From: Acidobacteriota bacterium
Lineage (GTDB): Bacteria > Acidobacteriota > Holophagae > Acanthopleuribacterales > Acanthopleuribacteraceae
NCBI GenBank assembly: GCA_020637335.1
Contig: JACJWC010000023.1
Span: forward strand, 1-64,000
DNA length: 64,000 nucleotides
Direction: 5' to 3'
This document shows, one piece after another, positions 7,707-14,993 of the stretch (its first letter is position 1; every line of letters begins with the position of its first letter). The position numbers were made by a program, and so were the translations under genes. The notes below the pieces were generated by a model. That model did no database searches and was not told where the DNA came from. It saw nothing but the letters and a program-made list of their open reading frames with translations.

Positions 7707-9521
7707 ATGATGCGTTTAGGTTTTAGCTTCGTATGGAGTTTGGTTTGCTTTGCAGGGATTGATTTGGAGACCTATCCGAAACCCGTATTGGAGCAAGGAA
7801 AAGCTCAAAATATTGGCTCCATCGTGTTTAAACTATCGGGTTTTGACTATGAGTTTGTGAGTCCTGATCAAACCTATTGCATTCGAATTCACCTGAGTGG
7901 CTCTTCTCGTCTTTCTGAAACATTAGTGGATTGGGGCACAAAAAATAATCCTATAAATTTGCCGATTTGGGGGTTGGAACCCGGAGATGCCACCCACTTA
8001 CCAGCCGATTCATTGCAGTTAATTCGCTGGGTGAAAGATGAACCGGCTTTTTACATTTTGGTAAATCATCCCCTTACCTTGGCAAATAATGTTTTGCCAA
8101 CCCAGGAACGGCCTCTAATCTTTTTCATCGGTGACCTAGACCCCGCTCTGGATTTAAACCTTTCGGCGCAATTATCCAATCTGCCAGAAGGTCCAGTTGA
8201 CCGTCTGGGTCAAACGCGAAAAATTGAATTGGTCGCAGACCCTGGGTACGAGGACGAGATTCATTATGATCCAATTTCCTCCCTCCTTGATCGGGAAGAG
8301 GTGATTTTGCCGTCCAGATATTTTGATATTTCTCGAGGTGATGCTTCCTCAGGCTATTTTTTGGGAGCGAGCCTTTTGGCCTACGTCGATCAAACCCCAG
8401 AGGTTGTTGCGCACATTACGCCTCAGGACAGTTGGTTTAAAACCGAGCTTTGGGTTTATTTGGCTGCCAGCTCAGAACGCCAAATATTGTTTCGAACGGA
8501 CAATCCAGACACCAAAGGCCGTGATATCTTAATTGACCTTCAGCCTGGTTCTCAGAAATTAGATATTTCGAAATTCGGCCAATTCCAACCCTCATTCCTT
8601 CGTATTGCAGACCCAGATGTATCTGTGCAAACGTGTATCTTTTCAGGAAACGCACAAGGTTGCGGTTCTACCTATGCTCTCGACGGTGCTCTGGATTTTG
8701 TATTGGATGCGAAGCTTGGTTTTCTGGGGATGCCAATTGTTAACTTAGCAAATAAGGATCTCCCGGTTTCACTTGCCTTTTTTTCTCCAAATGGCGCCCT
8801 TAACAGTCAGGCTGAGGTGGTTGTACCGGCCACCACCAAAGCCAACTTGCTGTTGAATTCTCTTTTGCCCAGTGAGCCGGTTGCCTTTATTCGGGTAACG
8901 GGTGAAAAGGCAGGGCTTTCCCTTTGGCAAGGGTCCTGGCCTGGAAACCAGGATGGCTGGCTGAACTCAGCGCTTGCCCTGACCGCTTCCGCGCAAACCG
9001 AGAATGGCACTTACCTTTTTATTGCCGATCCATTTGGCAGTTTTCAGCACGAACTGTTGGTTTCCAACCCGTCGGATGAACCCATTTCTCTTTTCATTAA
9101 CAACAACAAGAGTGATCAGATCTTTGAGGTCGCCCCAGGATTTTCACGTTTGAACCTGCCTGCCGGTGATGGTTTGGGTTGGCAACTGTCTTCCGATGGC
9201 GAGTTTAATTGCGCAGTCAAACGTGTGGACCAGGTGGATTGGCAAACGCCGAACTCCCTTGAAACCCATTCCTATAGCTATCAAGCTCAGGCAGATAGCG
9301 TTATTCGTTTGGTTAATCCCTTCAACAGTCCACGGGAAATTTATTGGTCAAGAGATTACCTAGCGGCTGAGCGATTTACCTTGGGACCTGCTTCCAAACT
9401 TGATCTGCAGCTAGAAAAAGGAGAACAGGGGCGTTTTACCAGTGCGGAACCCATTTTTGTGGTACCGGGCAGCCAAGTGTTCGGCCATGGAAAACCTGCA
9501 CCTACGGTCCTTAATCACTAG
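7707..9521 (+). CDS. Large secreted protein of unknown function
   Basis: A 604-residue protein with an N-terminal signal-like segment (MMRLGFSFVWSLVCFAG). The ATG at 7707 follows GGGGGAAA at 7697-7704; the longer in-frame start at 7680 lacks such a site. The mature protein is rich in beta-strand-like alternation, Pro, Asn and Ser, as in stacked Ig-like modules. A module near residues 430-500 (LFIADPFGSFQHELLVSNPSDEP...) looks related in style to the repeated modules of the cohesin-like protein encoded convergently just downstream. No catalytic motif, lipobox or C-terminal sorting signal was found. It is probably periplasmic or exported. Confidence 0.6.
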   Translation: MMRLGFSFVWSLVCFAGIDLETYPKPVLEQGKAQNIGSIVFKLSGFDYEFVSPDQTYCIRIHLSGSSRLSETLVDWGTKNNPINLPIWGLEPGDATHLPADSLQLIRWVKDEPAFYILVNHPLTLANNVLPTQERPLIFFIGDLDPALDLNLSAQLSNLPEGPVDRLGQTRKIELVADPGYEDEIHYDPISSLLDREEVILPSRYFDISRGDASSGYFLGASLLAYVDQTPEVVAHITPQDSWFKTELWVYLAASSERQILFRTDNPDTKGRDILIDLQPGSQKLDISKFGQFQPSFLRIADPDVSVQTCIFSGNAQGCGSTYALDGALDFVLDAKLGFLGMPIVNLANKDLPVSLAFFSPNGALNSQAEVVVPATTKANLLLNSLLPSEPVAFIRVTGEKAGLSLWQGSWPGNQDGWLNSALALTASAQTENGTYLFIADPFGSFQHELLVSNPSDEPISLFINNNKSDQIFEVAPGFSRLNLPAGDGLGWQLSSDGEFNCAVKRVDQVDWQTPNSLETHSYSYQAQADSVIRLVNPFNSPREIYWSRDYLAAERFTLGPASKLDLQLEKGEQGRFTSAEPIFVVPGSQVFGHGKPAPTVLNH

Positions 9522-9553
9522 AGCACTCTCCAGTTGGATTCCTTGCAAATGGA

Positions 9554-9574
9554 CCTGGCTGGGATCCAGCCAGG
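9554..9574. repeat. Perfect 9-bp inverted repeat between convergent genes
   Basis: CCTGGCTGG (9554-9562), a GAT loop, then CCAGCCAGG (9566-9574). It sits 33 bp after the stop of the secreted-protein gene and before the end of the convergent gene. There is no T-tract on either side, so it is not a textbook intrinsic terminator, but its position between two 3' ends suggests transcription termination or transcript-end protection. Confidence 0.55.
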
Positions 9575-9733
9575 TGGCAAGAGCCGGTTGACCCGGCATT
9601 GAAAGTCACAAGCCGCCTCGAAAAAAAAGCTTGGCCCGTTCTAACCCCTTGTGAGGGACATCAAAGCGTGTTGCTGGTGGTAATGACCCAATGACGCAAT
9701 AACGTCTGCTTAAACCATCCACGAAACTACCTT

Positions 9734-11509
9734 TTATTGCGCTATGGCAAGTTGGCCCGCCAGTTGTTTGCGTTCGTTCAGGTCGCCGGTCAATTCGAAT
9801 CCCGATAAGGCTGGTGAGCCTGATTTTTGGCGGATTTGGACGGACTGGGTGGTTGGGTCAAGGGCTGCACCATCAAAGAAAGCCGAATCCAGAGCGATCC
9901 GCTTGCTGTGGGCGGGTAAGGTCAGCTCGAACTGGCGGATCAGGCTGCCATCCGCCGTTCGCAACAAAACATCGCAAGCCACAGCTTCAGCACTGGTATT
10001 CACAACCGCGAATCCCGTAAACCGATTGTCGCCGCGGTAAATGTTGGGGTAGGTCAGTTCACTTGTCGCCGCTTTGGCTGATTGGAACCCAGCCATGAAT
10101 TGGTTGCTGCGATCGCCAAACAGTGTGTAACCCGCAAGGCGTTGGCTGCCCGTTACCTCGACCCAATCTGTATTGGTGGGTAACTGGATCGAATAGGTTG
10201 GATTTGTTATGGTTTGCGCATTGCCATTGCTGTCAGCTTGAAATAAAACCGTTACCTTTTGTTGGCCCGGCAGGTTGATGGCAGGCAATACAGTCGCCTG
10301 ACCTTGATCATAATAGGCTGTTAATTGCACGGTATTGGCTTGTCGACTGACGTTGTTCAGAACCAAACCTGTCCAGAAAACGACCAGATTCTTGGCCACG
10401 TGTGGGAAAAGCAGGTGGGTTCCGGTTTCGCCATCCAAGGCCAAGGCCACCGTTTGGGGGGCAGTGGCATCGTTGCGCCCAAATTCCTCGATACCGGCAA
10501 AGGGGATGCGGTAGCGGCTCTCCGCGACACTGCCCCATTGCGGCAAAAAATCCGGGTAGGTCAAATTGAAGTTCACTGATAACCGAGCAGTGTTGGACCA
10601 GGTGCTTTCCGATTCGGCAAAAAAGAATTGGGTTTGCATATTCTCGCGGCTCTCGGTCCGGACCAGGGTAGCTGTGGTCTCAAACTGGTTGCGATTCTGA
10701 GCCACATGAGGAATCAGCGTTTCGAACTGGGCATGGGTCATTTCGTAGCTGGACATACGTTCCCCGTCGTTGGAGCGGTAAAAGGCATAACCGCCGACCA
10801 AATCGCTGCTTTCGATTAACAGGAAATCGTCGGATGCCCAATCGGCAGGTAAGGACAGGCTTTGGATCTGGTTGGCGTTTAAGCTGATGCTCGGTAAGCT
10901 GGCTAATTCAGTTCCACTGGCATTGAATCGGCGTGGGGTGATGGAAGTGGCCTGGTTGCCATTGACCAGTACCAAATCGACGCTGCCATCGCTGGCCCAG
11001 GTTTTGGGGAAATACCATTGCAGCGCTGGTGCCTGTTCCGTCACTTGGATTGTTAGGGTTTCTACAAAATCCAACGCGTCCTGCGGGGGGTTGCCCAACT
11101 TAAACAAATTGGAGTCCTCAGTGGACCCTTCCTGGTGGGCATATTCAATGGTTTGAGTCCCGGCTGACACGGCCCGAAACTTGAGAACCAGTGAGCGGAT
11201 ACCCGGACCGCCATGGCCCGGATTGGGTTGGCCTTCGACCCAGTGTAAATTACCCGTTTCGGCGTTGTAGGAATAGGCCGGCGCAACATAAATGGAAAAG
11301 TCGCTCGCTGGCGATTCAAAGCCTAAAAATTCCAGACCCGCAGAGTGATGTAACCGGATTTCAGCTACAACAATACGGGACAAATTCATGTGGATGCGGG
11401 CCTGAACACTGAACTCTTGACCGACGCCAACCGAAGTTGCTTGCGGGGTTAAAACCAGTCCGTTCTCAGCAAAACAAAGTCCTGCAAACAAAAAAAGTGC
11501 CCAGCGCAT
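9734..11509 (-). CDS. Secreted protein with cohesin-like domain and three similar C-terminal modules
   Basis: A 591-residue exported protein. The signal peptide is MRWALFLFAGLCFA; the ATG at 11509 is preferred over the in-frame TTG at 11521 because GGGAGG lies four bases before it. Residues about 20-135 read as a cohesin/Ig-like fold (VGVGQEFSVQARI, then LHHSAGLEFLGFE, then SLVLKFRAVSAGTQTIEY). The rest carries at least three modules with a common pattern: LIPHVAQNRNQFETTATLV, LLFPHVAKNLVVFWTGLVL and LTYPNIYRGDNRFTGFAVV, each followed by a strand-rich segment. Cohesin-like folds in non-cellulolytic bacteria are usually surface or periplasmic binding modules. No dockerin partner was seen in the window. 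Confidence 0.65.
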   Translation of the reverse strand: MRWALFLFAGLCFAENGLVLTPQATSVGVGQEFSVQARIHMNLSRIVVAEIRLHHSAGLEFLGFESPASDFSIYVAPAYSYNAETGNLHWVEGQPNPGHGGPGIRSLVLKFRAVSAGTQTIEYAHQEGSTEDSNLFKLGNPPQDALDFVETLTIQVTEQAPALQWYFPKTWASDGSVDLVLVNGNQATSITPRRFNASGTELASLPSISLNANQIQSLSLPADWASDDFLLIESSDLVGGYAFYRSNDGERMSSYEMTHAQFETLIPHVAQNRNQFETTATLVRTESRENMQTQFFFAESESTWSNTARLSVNFNLTYPDFLPQWGSVAESRYRIPFAGIEEFGRNDATAPQTVALALDGETGTHLLFPHVAKNLVVFWTGLVLNNVSRQANTVQLTAYYDQGQATVLPAINLPGQQKVTVLFQADSNGNAQTITNPTYSIQLPTNTDWVEVTGSQRLAGYTLFGDRSNQFMAGFQSAKAATSELTYPNIYRGDNRFTGFAVVNTSAEAVACDVLLRTADGSLIRQFELTLPAHSKRIALDSAFFDGAALDPTTQSVQIRQKSGSPALSGFELTGDLNERKQLAGQLAIAQ

Positions 11510-11577
11510 AATGCCTCCCAATCGGTTCCCAGTTTAGCATGGGTGAATACCTATCTAAGAGGATACGGACCAGGGAC

Positions 11578-13122
11578 TTATTCCCACTCAATCGTGCCAG
11601 GCGGTTTGCTTGTGATATCGAACACAACGCGATTGATCCCCTTGACTTCATTAACGATACGGGCACTGACCTCTGCCAGGAATTCGTAGGGCAGACGTGC
11701 CCAATCGGCCGTCATGAAATCGGAGGTGGTTACAGCGCGCAGTGCACATACGCGCTCGTAGGTCCGTCCATCGCCCATAATGCCCACCGTCTTGACAGGC
11801 AAAAGAACCACAAAGGCTTGAGAGGCATGCAGGTACAAGTCATGGCTATGCAGCATTTCGATAAAAATATCGTCTGCTTCCTGGAGGATAGAAATCGATT
11901 CTCGGTCAATGGCACCCAAAATTCTGACGGCCAAGCCTGGCCCTGGGAAGGGATGGCGATTCACGATGTGTTCGGGTAACCCCAACAAACGGCCAACTTG
12001 ACGAACTTCATCCTTAAACAGCTCACGCAGGGGTTCCAATAATTTCAAATTCATTTTTTCAGGCAGACCACCCACATTGTGGTGGCTCTTGATCGTTTGC
12101 GCCGGCCCCTTGTGCAGCGCAGATTCGATTACGTCTGGGTACAAGGTGCCTTGTCCCAAGAATCGGGCGTTGGGCAGTTTTTTGGCTTCCGCCTCAAAAA
12201 CTTCGATGAAGGTATGACCAATGATTTTGCGTTTTTTCTCGGGGTCATCAACGCCTGCCAGCTTTCCCAGGAACTGTTCGGAGGCATCCACCGCCAAGAG
12301 TTTGATGCCAAAGCCTTTTTGAAAGGTGCTGACTACCTGGTGCATTTCGTCTTTGCGCATCATGCCATGATCGACGAAGACACAGGTTAATTGGTCGCCG
12401 ATGGCGCGATGGATTAAAAGCGCTGCGACGGCGGAATCGACACCGCCACTCAAACCGAGAATGACTTGGTCGCTGCCCACCTGTTCGCGAATGGCCTGAA
12501 CGCTGGCGTCCACATAATCCACCATTTTCCAGGTAGCTTGGCAGTTACAAATATCAAACACAAAGTTGCGCAGCAGTTGGTGGCCTTTTTCGGTGTGGTT
12601 AACTTCTGGATGGAATTGAATACCCACAATCGGTTTACTTTCGTGGACCATTGCAGTGATTGGGGCATTGTCCGATGCGCCGGCAATTTTGAAACCATTG
12701 GGCATATGGACAACCCGATCCCCGTGGCTCATCCATACTTTTTCGGTGTGGTTTAAACCGGCAAAAAGAGGGTGGTCCAGTGCCTGGAGTTTGAGCATGG
12801 CTGGCCCGTATTCACGATCAGGTGAAGATTCGACCTTTCCGCCATTGAGGTGGGTGATTAACTGCAATCCATAGCAGATACCCAAAACCGGTTTGCCAAG
12901 GGAGAAGACGGCGGGATCGACTGTGGGCGCATCCGGGTCAAAAACGCTTTGCGGTCCACCCGAAAGAATGATGCCCTTGATGCTGGGATCGGCCAATGCG
13001 CTGGCCGGCGTGTCATTGGCAAGGATTTCGGAATACACGCTGAACTCACGGATTCGTCGTGCAATTAACTTGGTGTACTGCGATCCAAAATCCAAAATGG
13101 CAATCTTTTGTGTGGCATCCAT
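11578..13122 (-). CDS. guaA: GMP synthase (glutamine-hydrolysing)
   Basis: A 514-residue two-domain enzyme that converts XMP to GMP with ATP and glutamine. The class I glutaminase domain has the nucleophile in GICYGLQLITHLNGG (about 80-94) and the His/Glu pair in QFHPEVNHT (about 170). The ATP-pyrophosphatase domain begins with the P-loop LGLSGGVDSAVAALL (about 225), and the C-terminal dimerisation domain ends in SKPPGTIEWE, the usual family terminus. The frame is open further upstream into mutY, but the ATG at 13122 starts directly at the conserved KIAILDFGSQYT and has an AGGGGG before it. It lies 29 bp after mutY; a promoter at the mutY 3' end can drive it separately. Confidence 0.96.
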   Translation of the reverse strand: MDATQKIAILDFGSQYTKLIARRIREFSVYSEILANDTPASALADPSIKGIILSGGPQSVFDPDAPTVDPAVFSLGKPVLGICYGLQLITHLNGGKVESSPDREYGPAMLKLQALDHPLFAGLNHTEKVWMSHGDRVVHMPNGFKIAGASDNAPITAMVHESKPIVGIQFHPEVNHTEKGHQLLRNFVFDICNCQATWKMVDYVDASVQAIREQVGSDQVILGLSGGVDSAVAALLIHRAIGDQLTCVFVDHGMMRKDEMHQVVSTFQKGFGIKLLAVDASEQFLGKLAGVDDPEKKRKIIGHTFIEVFEAEAKKLPNARFLGQGTLYPDVIESALHKGPAQTIKSHHNVGGLPEKMNLKLLEPLRELFKDEVRQVGRLLGLPEHIVNRHPFPGPGLAVRILGAIDRESISILQEADDIFIEMLHSHDLYLHASQAFVVLLPVKTVGIMGDGRTYERVCALRAVTTSDFMTADWARLPYEFLAEVSARIVNEVKGINRVVFDITSKPPGTIEWE

Positions 13123-13150
13123 AACCGCGTTCCCCCTCGTTGAAGGCGCT

Positions 13151-13179
13151 ATTATAGACGTTCGGTTCCTATTGGTAAA
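13151..13179 (-). promoter_or_regulatory. Putative sigma70 promoter for guaA within the mutY 3' end
   Basis: Read on the minus strand: TTTACC (13174-13179), a 17-bp spacer, and a perfect TATAAT (13151-13156). The -10 box overlaps the mutY stop codon. Transcription would begin near 13144, giving a leader of about 20 nt before the guaA ATG. Confidence 0.6.
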
Positions 13180-14216
13180 ACGGGTTGCGCTAAGAGTTTG
13201 AGAATTTTGTGGGTGGCCTTGGTAAGCGGAAACAAACTCAGTTCTCGGGGGGTTACCCATTTGAATTCTTGGTAATGTGTCAAACCTTCGGGCCAGGGGG
13301 TGGCCAGAGGTTGATCCAGAAAAGCAATGTGGTAGGTGGCGTCTAAATGAGTGAAGCGGTGGGCAACAAATTCAGAGGATGTAATTGGGGTGTCGAAAAT
13401 TGAATTTTGTTCGATGGGCCAGCCTGGAAATTCCCACAAATTGGCAAGCAGCCCCTTGGTGGGTCGTTGGCCCAGCCAGAAACGACCATTCTGTTGGATT
13501 AACACGGTTTGGAACGCGATGGTTTTGACCGAGACCCGACCCGCTTTTTGGGGACGCGTTTGTGGATCCTCATGATTTTGAACCGTTCGACAATAGGGCT
13601 GAATTGGGCAATGGGTACATTTAGGCGATTTGGGTTTGCACAGGGTCGCGCCCAGTTCCATCATGGCTTGGTTAAAATCGCCCGGTCGATCTGGGTCAAC
13701 CATTTGATCGGCCCAATCCTGGAACGTGTTGCGGTTGGCTGGCACATCAATCGGCAAATCAGAGGCCATTACGCGGCTAAGCACGCGCAGGACATTTCCG
13801 TCTAAACAGGCTTTGACCTGTTGAAAGGCAATGGAGGCTATAGCTGCGGCTGTATAGGGACCGATGCCCGGCAATTGGAGCAATGCTTCGTAGCTGGAGG
13901 GCAAGGTTGTCTGGCCGCGTGAGACGAGCAATTTGGCTGCGCGTTGCAGGTTGCGGGCCCGGCTGTAGTAGCCAAGTCCTTCCCAAAGTTTGAGCAACGC
14001 TGGTTCCTCCGCCTCCGCAAGAGACTTCAGGTTGGGAAAATGTTGGATAAAACGATTGAAGTAGGGGATAACGGTTTCGACCTGGGTCTGTTGCAGCATG
14101 ATTTCACTGATCCAGGTCCTGTACGCGGAGGGCTCCGAACGCCAGGGCATGATTCTTTGATTTTGGTCAAACCAAGCCAGCAGCGAAGCGTTGAATTTTG
14201 GATTAAAAAGGCGCAT
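13152..14216 (-). CDS. mutY: A/G-specific adenine DNA glycosylase
   Basis: A 354-residue base-excision repair enzyme that removes adenine mispaired with 8-oxoguanine. The catalytic Glu lies in WISEIMLQQTQVETV, the helix-hairpin-helix in LPGIGPYTAAAIAS, and the catalytic Asp in CLDGNVLRV. The [4Fe-4S] ligands are present as C-x6-C-x2-C-x5-C (CKPKSPKCTHCPIQPYC). A C-terminal Nudix-like MutY_C domain (about 230-350) recognises 8-oxoG. The frame continues upstream to 14405, but the ATG at 14216 gives the normal N terminus, ending in IMPWR before the first catalytic helix. It is divergent from the histidine-kinase-like gene and upstream of guaA. Confidence 0.93.
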   Translation of the reverse strand: MRLFNPKFNASLLAWFDQNQRIMPWRSEPSAYRTWISEIMLQQTQVETVIPYFNRFIQHFPNLKSLAEAEEPALLKLWEGLGYYSRARNLQRAAKLLVSRGQTTLPSSYEALLQLPGIGPYTAAAIASIAFQQVKACLDGNVLRVLSRVMASDLPIDVPANRNTFQDWADQMVDPDRPGDFNQAMMELGATLCKPKSPKCTHCPIQPYCRTVQNHEDPQTRPQKAGRVSVKTIAFQTVLIQQNGRFWLGQRPTKGLLANLWEFPGWPIEQNSIFDTPITSSEFVAHRFTHLDATYHIAFLDQPLATPWPEGLTHYQEFKWVTPRELSLFPLTKATHKILKLLAQPVLPIGTERL

Positions 14217-14303
14217 GATCGTTTTTGAACCCGGACGAAACCTTGCGTTTCCCAATTGTTTGAGTACGATAGGGGAGAAGATCAGGAGAATCAAGGAGAA
14301 GCT

Positions 14304-14993
14304 GTGGCCAAGGCAGTATTTGATCCCAAACGCGATTTGGATCCGTATGTTTTTTTCTCGAGCCGGATTTGCCATGACCTGAACAATATGATTACCGGTG
14401 CTCAAGGCGCCATTTCCCTTTTGGAATTCAAGGTCGATGACTTGCCAGAAGGGGCCATCGACGACGATTTGCGGCGCTTGCAGCGGTCAGTGGACCAGTT
14501 CAACGCCTTGTCTCGCAGACTCGAAGCCATTTTTTTACAGGCGGATAGCCAACAAAAAATCCCTTTTGATCTGAATCAATTGGTCGCGATTCGGGTTAAG
14601 AAGACCCAATCGGAGAGTCATCCGATCTCGTATTTGGGCGAACCCTTTTTCAGTCGATTCAAGGTGGAACTGCTTCAGGACGCCCTGGAGGAGGCTATCA
14701 AAAATGCGCGCGAAGCGCAGCCCAATGGCGGGAAAATTGACATAACCCTGCGGGTTGAAGCCCGCGATTCCCATTCGGTGGCTGTGCTGGAGATTGCGGA
14801 TCAAGGCGTTGGCGTTCCAGCTGAATATTTGACCCGCATATTTGAACCGTTTCGGTCTCATGTCAAACGCGGCAACATGGTCGGGTTGGGTTTGTCCATG
14901 ATCGGCAGCGCAATGGCCGCTCATGAGGGCCGACTTGAACTCGAATCTGAACCAGGCAAGGGTTCGACTTTGCGCATGGAGTTTCCGGACTGA
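14304..14993 (+). CDS. Soluble histidine kinase core without sensor domain
   Basis: A 229-residue protein consisting only of a HisKA-like helical hairpin and an HATPase_c domain. The H-box is SSRICHDLNNMITGAQGA (about 19-36), with the phospho-acceptor in CHDLNN. The ATP-binding boxes are N (EEAIKNAREAQ), G1 (IADQGVGVP), F (IFEPFRS) and G2 (MVGLGLSMIG). There is no membrane segment, PAS, GAF or receiver domain. The GTG at 14304 is preferred because AAGGAGAA precedes it by five bases; longer frames start in mutY leader sequence. Input probably comes from a partner protein. No response regulator adjoins it: the next gene is convergent and abuts it with no gap. Confidence 0.82.
   Translation: MAKAVFDPKRDLDPYVFFSSRICHDLNNMITGAQGAISLLEFKVDDLPEGAIDDDLRRLQRSVDQFNALSRRLEAIFLQADSQQKIPFDLNQLVAIRVKKTQSESHPISYLGEPFFSRFKVELLQDALEEAIKNAREAQPNGGKIDITLRVEARDSHSVAVLEIADQGVGVPAEYLTRIFEPFRSHVKRGNMVGLGLSMIGSAMAAHEGRLELESEPGKGSTLRMEFPD

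Noticed and set aside
13123..13260. N-terminal extension of GMP synthase
   Set aside because: It overlaps mutY, and the normal GuaA start with a ribosome site is at 13122.
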